NCBI RefSeq assembly: GCF_905220415.1
Contig: NC_059543.1
Coordinates: forward strand, 10,988,001 to 11,052,000
Source: Colias croceus
Lineage: Eukaryota; Arthropoda; Insecta; Lepidoptera; Pieridae
Direction: 5' to 3'
DNA length: 64,000 nucleotides
Part shown: one piece after another, positions 47,801 through 57,694 of the stretch
Layout: every line of letters starts with the position of its first letter
How positions within the stretch are numbered: position 1 is the first letter of the stretch
Program-made: the position numbers and the translations under genes
Notes under the pieces: model-generated
What the model saw: the letters and a program-made list of their open reading frames with translations, nothing else
What the model was told of the DNA's origin: nothing
The model's database searches: none

Positions 47801-49560
47801 GGACTAAAGATAAAATAGCATATCTTACAACGCATCACCAAACAACTAACAAATAAAATCAGATATTAATAAATAATAACAAAATTTCAGTATAGCAGAA
47901 AGAGAAAGAAAGATGAGGGAAAGGGATGAGCTGACTCAGAAAATTGCTGCTAAAATATTAGCCGAAGAGGTAATTTATTTACTCTGTAAAAATATAAGTA
48001 CGGTAAATCTACAGAAATACAGATATTTTGCACTAGATTGTATAAAGGTTTTATTTTTTTTAATATTTCCACCTCACATAAAACTTTACCAAATTATGAA
48101 AATAAAATTACTCTTGTTTAAAATTCAATAGAATTTTTATACATATTATCAATTAACACATATAGGAGAATTTCTAACATCTTACCATTTATCATTTTTC
48201 AGGCAGAACGTTTAGAAAGAGAGAACATTATAAAGTCCCTGCAAGAACAAGAGTATTTAGAGAAGAATGTTCAAGATGACATGGCGGAGAGAAACAAAAT
48301 GGAGTTTGTGAAGAGAGACACAAGAGAATCTCTTATGTCACAGATGGAGAATAGAAAGAGACTGCAAAAAGCTGAAAAAGAAAAGGAAATGGTTTTTAGG
48401 AAAGAGGTAAGACATTAATAATTGATTATTTTTAAATAAAATTAAGAAATATCACAAGGTTATTGACATGTAAAACATAACTTTTATATTGACAAATCGT
48501 TGAGTTTCCTTGATGCATAGTTAAGGGTGTGAGTCCTTGTTTTATTAAGTTATTTAATTTAATATTAGCTACACGCTCGGCTTTGCCTGGGCAACATATA
48601 GTATAATAAGGTGAAAGAAAATCCCTAGGGATTTAATGAATTTTGAAAGCTATTATCCTCGTCCAAACGGAAACAAAGCCCATAAACCGAAAAATCTTTA
48701 AAGTATGTTCAGTTGTGTAACTAAAAAGACTTTCTTTTAAAATAATACTTTGAATTAGAATAATATTATGAAATGAATAGACATAAATAATGAATTAAAC
48801 TGCATTTATCTAACAGACGGAAGCAAAAATAGCCGCCCAAGATGAAAAAGAGAGGGAAAAAGAGAGGAAGAAGAAAGAGAAAAGCGAACAGTATTCAAAA
48901 GAGTTGCGGAAACAGATAGAAGCTAATGCTAAGAGACGGCAAGCGGAACAAGAGTTGGAGGCTAATAGAGCCAAATATGTATGGGATTGTGACGCTGCTT
49001 GGTATGTTGGTCTTTATTTAAGAATTAATACAATGAGGGTTTCAAATCTTTGGATTTAAGTTAAAATATGTTAAAAGTCAAAGCATAAAGGATGTAACAA
49101 CTAATTTAAATATTTATTTCGTTAAATTGTAGCTTTACTAGTATTAATTAATGTATAAAAAATAAATTTGTTCTATTGATAAGCTAACTCACTATGTATT
49201 TATTTGCTTATGCAATGTCCTAATGTTGTGATGAGACAAATAAAGTTATATTTTATTTTTATTTATTTAACTAATTAGTTTATTTTATTTAAAAAAATCA
49301 TTTCTATTTAAAACTGTTGATGTTAACTACAATCATCGATGTCATTTCGTTTTAGGCGAAAAGAAGTATCAGAAGAACGGAAGAAAATTATTAAAGAGCA
49401 TGTACCCAAAGTGCTTGGTTATTTGCAAGCTGGAGTATTGAAGGAAGAAGATGTGCCACAGATAAAAGAAGTTATTGACCTAAATCTGGACCTTTCTAAA
49501 CCAAAACCTACACGTCGACCTAAATGTAACGCGCAGTGTCGAATTATTAGAGATTATTAG
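41824..49560 (+). CDS. MNS1: MNS1, axonemal microtubule inner protein
   Basis: Exons: 41824-41826 (ATG only, tentative), 41932-42108, 42342-42572, 47048-47277, 47536-47700, 47891-47969, 48203-48406, 48817-49001, 49356-49560. Phases agree and the total is 492 aa, against about 495 aa in mammals. Almost the whole protein is Glu/Lys/Arg-rich coiled coil. The name rests on family-typical segments: SLRELSKKLHAGYV near residue 115, KDTKYRLQLQQQLV, ADEDQR, and the C-terminal KEHVPKVLGYLQAGVLKEED. Known role: MNS1 lies inside the B-tubule of doublet microtubules and is needed for flagellar and ciliary assembly and sperm function. Odd points: the third intron (4.5 kb) is full of transposons, and a diverged paralogue follows in tandem. 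The first exon is the weak part of the model. Confidence 0.88.
42342..42572 (+). CDS. MNS1: MNS1 exon 3 (conserved RELSKKL region)
   Basis: 77 codons, phase 0-0, acceptor ACATTGCAG|AGA and donor AAG|GTCACA. Contains IAKVRREEACELLRRHYL and LRELSKKLHAGYVRRDLQ, the best-conserved N-terminal block of the family. The tandem paralogue lacks any counterpart. Confidence 0.85.
42698..42860 (-). repeat. Short lepidopteran interspersed repeat, '-ttgtctaaaacc' subfamily
   Basis: ACTAGCTTTCTGTCCGCGGC, then GCCCGCTTTGTCTAAAACC; ends near CATAGAGACAGAGAAAGCGA. Related to the copy at 55261-55450. Confidence 0.65.
43131..43675 (-). pseudogene. Broken LINE ORF1 fragment with PHD finger
   Basis: From the ATG at 43659 the minus strand reads a PHD-like finger (KFACCKA, LSCPHCKRNYHIAC), then frameshifts at a poly-A run near 43525. 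It resumes as KKWFCPECSTHQS and continues as a charged coiled coil with in-frame stops (for example after REIISE). It resembles the ORF1 start of CR1-type elements but is a different family from the intact element at 37.1-41.4 kb. A dead insertion in MNS1 intron 3. Confidence 0.7.
44088..44806 (+). mobile_element. Deleted DNA transposon with MADF-domain start
   Basis: The ends are inverted repeats: GTCCCAGACAGACGCGGCCT at about 44096 is repeated, reverse-complemented, near 44790, exact over about 29 bp. Inside, the ATG at 44334 opens MPINTELFIQTVQKYPVLYD followed by TSHKDL, a typical start of a MADF DNA-binding domain, ending at a stop after about 30 codons. MADF proteins accompany PIF/Harbinger transposases in insects, so this is probably a non-autonomous derivative. 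It interrupts a LINE ORF1 remnant and is strikingly GC-rich. Confidence 0.55.
44812..45058 (-). pseudogene. LINE ORF1 fragment with PHD finger (second family)
   Basis: Opens MSNVCSGCRNLIKGTHFLRC and continues with CSLCSLAYDLQC and WKCPACLSQ, a complete PHD-like finger. It then runs into the inserted GC-rich element at 44806. Only the 5' part of the ORF is left. Confidence 0.65.
45190..45275 (-). repeat. tRNA-like pol III promoter remnant (SINE head or tRNA pseudogene)
   Basis: The minus strand shows an A-box-like TAGCTGTATTGACTCAG and a B-box GGTTCAAATC with tRNA-like spacing. It ends in a T run beyond CTAGA. It does not fold into a clean cloverleaf by eye, so a decayed tRNA or SINE promoter fits better than a working tRNA. 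Confidence 0.5.
45276..47047. other. Rest of MNS1 intron 3, non-coding
   Basis: Mostly AT-rich. It includes a GC-rich stretch at 45530-45660 and a perfect 11-bp hairpin CCGCGATCTAT/ATAGATCGCGG at 46330-46355. No coding support. Confidence 0.45.
47048..48406 (+). CDS. MNS1: MNS1 exons 4-7 (coiled coil)
   Basis: Four exons of 230, 165, 79 and 204 nt (47048-47277, 47536-47700, 47891-47969, 48203-48406). They encode the central coiled coil with KLEKDTKYRLQL, DEDQRELQQKREQ, DASDRSSAIAERERKMRERD and EQEYLEKNVQDDMAE. The same four lengths recur in the downstream paralogue. Confidence 0.9.
48568..48760 (-). repeat. Decayed short repeat in MNS1 intron 7
   Basis: TAGCTACACGCTCGGCTTTG followed by CCTGGGC and an AT-rich body resembles a heavily mutated CTAGT-family repeat. 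Weak call. Confidence 0.3.
48817..49560 (+). CDS. MNS1: MNS1 exons 8-9 (C-terminus)
   Basis: Exon 8 (48817-49001) ends YVWDCDAAW across the phase-2 junction. Exon 9 (49356-49560) carries the conserved tail EERKKIIKEHVPKVLGYLQA, then GVLKEEDVPQIKEV, and ends at TAG. AATAAA follows at 49635-49640. Confidence 0.9.
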
Positions 49561-49634
49561 TAATGAAACTGTGATATTTTATTGTAGTTAAATTTTAGTG
49601 CATGTATACTAATTTGCCAAAGATGATTATAAAA

Positions 49635-49640
49635 AATAAA
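49635..49640 (+). terminator. MNS1 polyadenylation signal
   Basis: AATAAA 75 nt after the MNS1 stop. Confidence 0.6.
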
Positions 49641-49699
49641 TAAATTGATAACAGGAGAAAGTGGTTTTTTATGTAATCTATTTTGGATGAAAAAAAAGA

Positions 49700-49877
49700 C
49701 GAGTGGCACTCGGGGACTGCCGCGGTAGAGCTATTGCATGCTATGCCTTCAAGCTTTCAAGCCACACCTTCGCGTCCGTGCCCGTCGGAGTGGGGAGCGT
49801 GAGGTTTTTTTCGTTACGGAATTTCTGGATTCGGTCCCCGCGCTCAAGGCCCGCGATAGAAGCTATGCAATAGCTTA
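49700..49877 (+). repeat. ~180-bp repeat with inverted GCTATTGCAT ends, copy A
   Basis: Contains GCACTCGGGGACTGCCGCGG, CCGTCGGAGTGGGGAGCGTG and TTCGGTCCCCGCGCTCAAGG. GCTATTGCAT near the left end is repeated inverted (ATGCAATAGC) at the right end. Same orientation as copy B at 54394. Non-coding. Confidence 0.75.
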
Positions 49878-51107
49878 AAATAATCAATGGAATAAATTTT
49901 TGTTGTTTTAACAAATAAAACTTTTCGGTGTTTTCATTATTTATATCTGTAGCTAGAATAATAAAAGTCGTCGTTAAATGCAAACTCAGGTTTTAAATTG
50001 GCGTAGAATTATTGAGAATTATGAAGTACCTATCTACATAATTTAATTTTCATCTATAAGTATGTAGCAATAATAGAATTAAAGTGTCTGTTTCTAATAT
50101 GTATTAAAATAACCGCTTTTAATGTATATTTTTACAATTTTTGTCTGTCTGTTTGTTCCGGTTAATCTCTCGAACGGTGGGACTGATCTTAGCAGGACTT
50201 TCACTGACAGCTGATGTTCTAAGGAGTAAAAACTCGCTGGTTTAAAATAAAACGTTGCATCAAGGCATCTATCTAATATTATATTCGAACGTTGTCCTTA
50301 TTTTTATGGTTGCCTGGAGAAGATTGCTTTTAAGCAATAAGGCCGCCTGTTGTACACTTTCCAAGTTTATGTGTTCATTTCATTTCGATTCCTGATAAAA
50401 TATGTACAATAAAGTACCTTACTATCATAAAATGATATATAAATATATTTTAATGAGGAATTAAGAAAGAAAAATTTTAAGGCGTGTCGTCATCGCAGCA
50501 CAGAGCAATGACCGAATGAAGTAAACACAAAAGAACATCCCGATAGCTGTGCATATTTTACCTATATTATTATTATTGATGTTGTTACTTTTTATTATTA
50601 ACTGTGATTATTAATTGTTGATGCACTATTCCACAAAGTCTGCAAAGTAAAACCAGCATTGTATTTGAAAATATGTAATTTCTATAATAAAAGCCTGGCA
50701 TCTCTACGATAAAGACCACTTTTATCAATGATTCAATGGAAAATTTACCGATGATTACAATGGCCATTACCCACTAATGCCCACTAAGCCCACGTCGCAT
50801 TGCGTAGGTATCCGCCTACTGCGAAAGTTTAGTATTCGTTCTCTGTGGACATGTAACTGTCAGTTGTCTTTTTCCGTCTGTTTTCAATTTACCGGCAATC
50901 GTTTCAAGGCTGCAAGCTTGGGTCATAGAGGAAGGATGTATAACTGACTTGGGTCCTGTGTCGCAGTATTTGGTGTCTTGGTACAGTCGTTACCTTTATT
51001 GATCCACAACCTTGAAATTTGGTGCAGTCTTCGTTTTTTTTTCGCAAAACGTTGAAGCATCACACGGAAAATATTTATATTTAACAAGTAAGAAATAAAA
51101 AGCACTG
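49878..51107. other. Intergenic region between MNS1 and MNS1b
   Basis: AT-rich with no gene. A (GTCT)n-type decayed repeat lies at 50140-50230. The MNS1b promoter must lie within or near it; no TATA box was identified. Confidence 0.45.
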
Positions 51108-54100
51108 ATGCAGAACTACGAATCTGGAGACTGCAGTTATCTGCAAGACAAGGAACGTAGGCGGCAAGATAGAGTAAGTTAAAGAATTAAACTAACACCT
51201 ACTACCTATATCCTTGTTTGGATTTATTTTGTTGTTGCAATAATATTGAATTAGCTCAATGACCATCTGTTCTATAATTATCCCTAATGTACCTTTATAT
51301 GCATAAAATCTATAATTAGGTCTTGACTAATACTCGAAGCGAATGTTGTCTTCCAAATTAGGCATACGATTTACGTGACAACGAGAGTTTTCTTGGTTGA
51401 TTTCTCTTTTAAAGATCTAGGTCATCCAAGTAATGACTTAAATCATGCAAAAGTAAGAAAAATACGTATAAAACTAAAAAGCTTATTTAGGAATTTTCTG
51501 ACAAAACTGACATAATTTATATTTATGTCAGTAAATATACATAAAATACTACATTTTTCATTTTATGTTACATCAATCATGATCTGGTGATAAATGAACA
51601 CATGGCTTAAGAATGTATAGCACAAGACATAGTGTCCCCCAAATATCCTTTGTTTAAGTACCTATGTATCAAGTTTATTAATCAACATGCTTCTAATAAA
51701 TTCAAATTTATATTTTAAATTTAACTTTTACCATTTGGCTGCAGTCAGATGATATAACATCACACAAGAATCTCCATGACTCGTTCAATGAAAGTGACGA
51801 GTCCCATGATCGCTATGAGCAAGCTCAAATGGATAAAGACACGAAGTATCGTAATGACTTGAAACAGCAGTGTCAGGATAATGCAGAGATGAGACATCAG
51901 ATACGTGTGGAGTCTTCGGCCATGCAGCAAGTGAGACAAGAAATTGGTGCAGTTATGGCTGATCAGAATCAAAGGTATTACTTGAGTCTAAGGCAAATTT
52001 GCTTGTTTTTTAGGCTCTGACCTTCTTGGTCTAGCAGTTAATAATATCAGAATGTTCCAGAATTATGGATGGGCATAGAATTTTTATTAGTTATTTGTTA
52101 ACTATTATATTATTACAATACAGTTATCTATACATATAATAAATCTGTAGAAGGGTCAATTCTGTACATTGAAAATATTGAAAAAATAAATAGCAGGGGG
52201 TGTTACTGGATTGATACCAAACCCAAATATGTGATATATATTTCATCACGCTACGACCAACAGGAGTGCAGCCACGGGGGTGAAACCGCGCGGAGTAGTT
52301 AGTTATTGTCATAAATAAGCAAACAATTTTCACATATTTAAACTATTATTAACATCACAGATACATTGAGCATCAGCAAGAACAATCAGACCAGCTGCGT
52401 CAAGACATCATCTCGTTCAAGCAAGACTGCGCCGACTTTAAGGATATGCAGAGAGAGCTGATCAACATCGAGGATCGGAGGATTGACGGACAGCGCCACG
52501 AGACTTCAGATAGAAGTGATGCTGCGTAAGTTATTCAAATAAAGAGTGTTATTCAGTTCTGGTTATTAATAATAAGGTAAATTGCGGATTGTAGCTTTGT
52601 TTTACCTAATATCAAAGTGAAGACTGTAGAGTGAGACACTGTATTATGGTCATAGATACATTTGATTTATGAGTTTTTATAGCACTTGATCAAATTTATA
52701 TTGCAGTATTGCTGAGCGAGAGAGAAAAATCCAAGAAAAAGATGACTATGATGACAAACTGGCTTCAGAATACTATGCTGATGAGGTTATTATATTTGAT
52801 TTATTCTAGTAATTAGGTTTAAATGTATATCATTGAAAAAAAAACGAGGTTAAATTTTAAAGAATCATGTATTGCTTAAAGATTTTAATGAAATAATTCA
52901 TGTAAAAATTGTATTAAAGAGTTACTGATCAATGTATTAAAGATAAGATTAGTGTTCTAAAAAAAAAGAAATAAGGAGCTATAACAAAATGATATGTATG
53001 TAAATGGTTGCACACATTTTGATAAATTAATTTGAACAGAAAGTATAATAAGTACAATATACCATTAAATTATACTTGCTATAAGCTTAATTATATTTAT
53101 AAGTAAATATTTTTAACTAAGGGAAATGTGATCTAATAGAAAATTGGGTTTAAGCCTTTAGGGATGAGTCACACGCCATCGTGTCGCGACCGGGTGTGTC
53201 CGAGCCGCACGGCTCGTGTAGCGTAATTATTTATTGACTAGCTTTCCGCCCGCGGCTTCGCCCGCGTTTTCAAAGAAAAACCCGCATAGTTCCCGTTCCT
53301 GTGGGTTTTCCGGGATAAAACCTATCCTATGTGTTAATCCAACTATCTATCTGTATGCTAAATTTTATTGTAATCGGTTCTGTACTTCTGTAGTATTTGC
53401 GTGAAAGAGTAACAAACTTACACATACACATCCATCCTCACAAACTCGCATTTATAATATTTATAGGAGATAGTAGGATTTATTTAACTATTTATTGTAT
53501 CACACCGTTTAACATTACAATGTACAGTATACCGTTTACTGGGTGTCCCACCGTTGGTATAGTAAGCTCAAAGGAGGTTATATAGTTTTGCATATGCTGA
53601 GTACGTAAAAAATACTTATAAAATTCTAGACACATTTTTTTTTCAAATAGATGAAATTTTAAAACTATGTGTACTTACACCCATAACAAGAAACCCGCCC
53701 AACTTTGCCGCCAGCACGTGAGCTTTCTTTAAAGATTATGTTTTCATAGACAAAATGCTTACATTAGCGGTATATGCCGGTATAAGGAAAAAATTTAGCA
53801 AAAAATTAACCCCCCTTTTGTAAATCCAGTGCCTTCTAGATGTCCTTTGACACCTGTCAAGTTTTTTATTTCCTTTTAGGGCTGATTTTTCAATCCTTTG
53901 TTAAAACTTATTCATCGAATAATGTATTAAACTACCATTTCAAAAATATATTCTAATTGTCCGTATTTGACAGTTTACAGGTGACATTTTGAAAAGTTCG
54001 TGTAATACTTTATTGGACGGATAAATTTAAAACCAAGGATTGAAAAATCGGCCCTTATTAGGATATAATATGTGTATCTGTGTTAAAACAACAGGTTTTC

Positions 54101-54765
54101 TTTCAATAAATCCTTTTTAAACATTACAGGATGAGCGTCAAGACCGTGAACACGACTTGGACGTGAAGCACGAGCGTGAATACCTCGAGAAGCATCTCCG
54201 GGATGACCAACGTAGGAAGGATGAGCACGATGAGGAGCAGCGGGACCTGAGGGACTGCCTGCTGCTGCAGATTGAGGACAACAAGCAACACGTGCGCGAC
54301 GAGAAGAAGCGGGACATGGTGTTCAGCGATGCGGTGAGTGCTGATGTAGACCAGGGGCAGTAGAAATTTTAAAACAACAAAAAATAAAACGACGTATGGC
54401 ACTCGGGGACTGCCGCGGTAAAGCTATTGCATGCTATGCCTTCAAGCCACACCTCCGCCCGTCGGAGTGGGGAGCGTGAGATTTTTTCGTTACGGAATTT
54501 CTCAATTCGGTCCCCGCGCTCAAGGCCCGCGATAGAAGCTATGCAATAAAACGATCTTTTTAATTATATTCTAAGATGAAAACTAAACTAATAACTTTTT
54601 TTTAAATTACAGGCGAACGCTCTAATGGCCCACAACGACGAAGTAGAGAAAGAACGTGCCCGCAAGAAGAAGGAAGTCAACGATCAGTACTATGAGGACC
54701 TGCGGCAGCAGATTGAGGACAATGCGGTCCGCAGGAAGCGGGAGAAGGAGGAAGACAGAATGTAA
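51108..54765 (+). CDS. MNS1b, diverged tandem MNS1 paralogue
   Basis: Exons: 51108-51173, 51745-51974, 52361-52525, 52707-52785, 54130-54333, 54613-54765, giving 298 aa. The ATG at 51108 has an in-frame TAA upstream at 51096. Exons 2-5 are 230, 165, 79 and 204 nt, identical in length and phase to MNS1 exons 4-7, and the proteins align without gaps. Shared marks are MDKDTKYR, ADQNQR, TSDRSDAAIAERERK, REYLEK..RDD and DMVF; identity is about one third by eye. It lacks the MNS1 N-terminal RELSKKL block and the LGYL tail. It is Asp-rich: 14 Asp in the 204-nt exon against 3 in MNS1. All exons are open and splice sites are good, so I read it as a working gene. A role in a sperm-specific doublet is inference. 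Confidence 0.8.
51745..52785 (+). CDS. MNS1b exons 2-4
   Basis: 51745-51974 (230 nt, phase 0 to 2), 52361-52525 (165 nt, 2 to 2) and 52707-52785 (79 nt, 2 to 0). They mirror MNS1 exons 4-6 exactly in length. Key segments are YEQAQMDKDTKYRNDLKQQ, INIEDRRIDGQRHETSDRSD and AERERKIQEKDDYDDK. Confidence 0.85.
52130..52306 (+). repeat. Short lepidopteran repeat ('gtgaaaccgcgcgg' type)
   Basis: ATACATATAATAAATCTGTA then GAAGGGTCAATTCTG at one end, and GGGGGTGAAACCGCGCGGAG with TAGTTAGTT at the other. A different subfamily from the GCCCGCGGCTTCGCCC repeats. Lies in an MNS1b intron. Confidence 0.6.
53238..53479 (-). repeat. Short lepidopteran interspersed repeat (near full-length)
   Basis: CTAGCTTTCCGCCCGCGGCT through CGGGATAAAACCTATCCTAT to CTCGCATTTATAATATTTAT and AGTAGGAT. 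The reverse-orientation match of 3903-4105 and 11817-12048. Confidence 0.75.
53878..54056. mobile_element. MITE with inverted 'GATTTTTCAATCC' ends, copy 2
   Basis: AGGGCTGATTTTTCAATCCT at the left and AGGATTGAAAAATCGGCCCT at the right. The whole is the reverse complement of the element at 15687-15895. It ends about 70 nt before the MNS1b exon 5 acceptor. Confidence 0.75.
54130..54333 (+). CDS. MNS1b exon 5, Asp-rich
   Basis: 204 nt, 68 codons, phase 0-0, aligned without gaps to MNS1 48203-48406. It is very rich in Asp and His (LRDDQRRKDEHDEEQRDLRD). The codons are GC-rich compared with MNS1, with CTG and GAC common. Confidence 0.85.
54394..54549 (+). repeat. ~180-bp repeat with inverted GCTATTGCAT ends, copy B
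   Basis: Same sequence and orientation as copy A at 49700, with about 20 bp deleted internally. It fills more than half of the 279-nt MNS1b intron between exons 5 and 6. Confidence 0.75.
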
Positions 54766-54776
54766 TGGGATGCTGG
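54613..54776 (+). CDS. MNS1b last coding exon with early stop
   Basis: Open to ...EKEEDRM and then TAA at 54763-54765. The exon continues 11 nt as TGGGATGCTGG to a donor (GTAAGA). These bases match the WDCDAAW end of MNS1 exon 8, so the stop was acquired inside a once-coding exon. It is 21 nt shorter than the MNS1 counterpart. Confidence 0.8.
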
Positions 54777-55260
54777 GTAAGAATTGTTACATACAGAAGA
54801 CATGTATACAATCGTTTTGAAGGGCAGTGTCGAAGTATCGAATTCGTCGGATTATAGGGTGCTAGAGATCGTCCTATAGTCCGAACGTTTTTACGAAAGA
54901 GCACCTTCTAATTCGAAAAATTAAGGACCTAATGATTATGTAAGATGTTAAAGGTTGTTGCTTTCGAAGTAGGTACAAACATGCTTCATTATGTATGTCG
55001 AATTTATTTAATTAAATAAGTAAATATCTTTGAGTTGAACAACAGTTTGTATACTGAAGTTTGAAAATTGTCTAAAAATAGGTATTCAACAATTATTATA
55101 GACAATTCGGATACAGGGGATACAGGGTGCGGCGGATAAGCCAGGGGCCGATGTGACGCGGGTCTACTGAATACAAATAGTATTTTCTGTCATTTAAGTA
55201 ATTTTTTGCTCAAAAAATACTTTACACATGCAAGCAGCTTGAAGCAATCATTTGTTAAAA

Positions 55261-55450
55261 ACTAGCTTACCGCCCGCGGCTTCGCCCGCTTTGTCTTAAG
55301 CCTAATAAATTATATACCACCCTCCACTTGAATCACTTATCTATTAAAAAAAACCACATCAAAATCCGTTGCGTACTTTTAAAGATTTAAGCATACAAAG
55401 GGACATAGAGACAGAGAAAGCGACTTTGTTTTATACTATGTAGTGATGAT
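55261..55450 (-). repeat. Short lepidopteran interspersed repeat, '-ttgtcttaagcc' subfamily
   Basis: ACTAGCTTACCGCCCGCGGC, then GCCCGCTTTGTCTTAAGCC, and an end near ACATAGAGACAGAGAAAGCG. Closest to the copy at 42698. Confidence 0.7.
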
Positions 55451-55744
55451 ATAAGAGCTCATGGTGCATTTATCCAGCAATAGTACGCATAAAACAGATG
55501 TATGTTATTTTATAAAAATTTTGGAAAATGTCGAGAACCGAGAATTATAATATACTACAACATTTTTTTGAATTGTCACAACAACCTCTATCTCCATTTA
55601 CTAAGTTATCTGTTTATTACGCCACACCCTGTATACTATCACGCTTAGACCAATAAGAGCAGAGCACAGCCAGTTATTTATGAATTTTAGACCTTATGTA
55701 ATCATATTGGATCCCTGGGTACTCAAGCCGTAATATATGTAACC

Positions 55745-55875
55745 CTCATCATCATCATCATCAGCCCATATACGTTCCCACTGCTGGGACACAGGCCTCC
55801 TATGAGGGTACAGGCCATAATCCACCGCGCTGGCCAATTGCGGGTTGGCGGATGACACATGTCGTCGAACTCTTT
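55745..55875 (-). mobile_element. 3' end of an RTE-type LINE
   Basis: (CATCAT)n followed by CAGCCCATATACGTTCCCAC, TGCTGGGACACAGGCCTCC and GGTTGGCGGATGACACATGT. This is the reverse complement of the standard lepidopteran RTE 3' tail. It lies just upstream of the MNS1b 3'-UTR exon. Confidence 0.65.
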
Positions 55876-55918
55876 TTTTAATATGTAACCCTATGTATAA
55901 TATTTTATTTTGTTTCAG

Positions 55919-56045
55919 GATAAGGAAAGAAGACTAACATGAATGCTTTTGGAAGACTTGTAATTTAGGAGCTATATGTCGCTATGTAGCGAAATGATAT
56001 GCATTTGCACGTGCTTTTTAATATTATTAAAAATAATAAAATTAA
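55919..56045 (+). other. MNS1b 3'-UTR exon, remnant of the MNS1 last exon
   Basis: After TGTTTCAG the sequence GATAAGGAAAGAAGACTAA joins in the old phase to read GIRKED then stop, parallel to WRKEV in MNS1. AATAAA follows at 56035-56040. It probably serves now only as a 3' UTR. Confidence 0.6.
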
Positions 56046-57694
56046 TCTTCAAAAGACAGATATAGAATGTTACAACCCTTTGAAAATGTGTGGTCTATAG
56101 ATATTAGTTTCAGTGTGCGGTTTGGTCACGATTTCTAAATATTGTGTGATTTCTAGCCTATATTCCAATAAAAATTGATCTCTTTTTGCGATAGGAAAAA
56201 TGGAGAAACAAACGAACAAACTTCCGTAATAAATTATAATGCATTAAATGTCAGTAGAGATAGCTTTGGCTGGCTTATTGTCAGGTATTTGTGTATGGTA
56301 ATAAAAACTTAGCAAAGCTGGTTTAAAGACAAGGAAAGTGAAGTAAATCATTTAAATTTTTACATTAATATCATAAATGTTAACATTCTAATCGTTAAAA
56401 TTTTTATGTCAAAACATTTTAGAATTTTTTTAATATGATTATAACTTTTAATCTCATAAATTATCACCATTATTTTTAACGTTTATTTAAGAACTAATCA
56501 TCATAGCTTAGTTCCGTCCAGTGTGAACTATTAATATTGGTAACTTCTCTTTATAAGTTTTTTTTAATTATTAACTAAAATATACCACGTTTATTTTCAT
56601 TTTATTTCAAATATGTAGAATCTTCATCAGTTTTTGTTTCATTTATTTTCAAATTACTGTGTAACGAACAAAAATCAGAAAAAGTTGGTTAATGTATAAT
56701 ATAACATACATATTATGTTCTTATTTGAATGTATAAAATGCATATTATGTGTTACATAGTCATTATTTTAATATTGTATAAGTATTGTAATATCTATGTA
56801 CTGTCAAAGTGACATTTCACGCATATGAATTTTTATAAAATACAACATATTATCAATCAAGAAAAATTTTGTTTTTATCCCTTGAATAATTTTTTTTTTC
56901 AATGTATCTCGATGATGATTTTTATGTTACGTCATTTGCACACAATACCTATGTATCTACAAATTAATAAATGCTTAAGAAAATTGAGTGTTTTATTTAC
57001 CTATTTAATTAGCATACCGCCCTCGGCTTCGCCCGCGTAGTCAAAGAAAAACACGCTTAATTCCCATTCCGGTGAGATTTAAAAAATTCTATGTGATAAT
57101 CCACGATACCCTCTCTGTGTGTGCCAAATTTCATGAAAATCGGTTCTGCAGTTTTAATTCCGTGAAAGTGCAAACTTTCGCATTTATGAAGGAAAGATTT
57201 CATCTTTGTTTTTAACTATACTAATTATTATAATTACCTATTTTCAAAGATAAAGGGTAGTTCAATTTAATAATATGACTTTTTTTAAGTTACCTACTTT
57301 AAAAGTCAATAGGTACCTCAATTTCATATTCCCGCCAACGAACAAACGATGTTTACACTAAAGATAATAAAATAAATTATATATTACTACGAGAAAGTAA
57401 ACATTCATATTGTATCATTATTTTATCCTAAGCTAAATAATAATGGCTTTTAGACAATAGGTATTTACGTATCCGAATTTAATATCAAATACTGTGCGGG
57501 AATATTAAAAAGGGAGAGTGTGGGGTGACCATACTGCTTTTATTAAAAGTATAATAATTATTAACTTATGGAGTATTTAAATAATATAATTGCCGAATCT
57601 CACCACTCGACTCTATAAAAGTAAGAACCTCAACCTTTAAAACAATATATTATCGAATGTATAGGTAAATATTCTTAATTATTTAACATAACTA
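56046..57694. other. Intergenic, AT-rich, one short repeat
   Basis: No gene is seen between the MNS1b 3' end and the element at 57695. A CTAGT-family repeat lies at 57008-57190 (GCATACCGCCCTCGGCTTCG). Confidence 0.5.
57008..57190 (-). repeat. Short lepidopteran interspersed repeat
   Basis: GCATACCGCCCTCGGCTTCG, ATTCCCATTCCGGTGAGATT, and an end of AACTTTCGCATTTATGAAGG. Diverged member of the CTAGT family. Confidence 0.6.

Noticed and set aside
51108..54765. MNS1b as a trichohyalin-like protein or a dead pseudogene
   Set aside because: Exact exon-length and phase match to MNS1 identifies the family, and all coding exons are open with intact splice sites.
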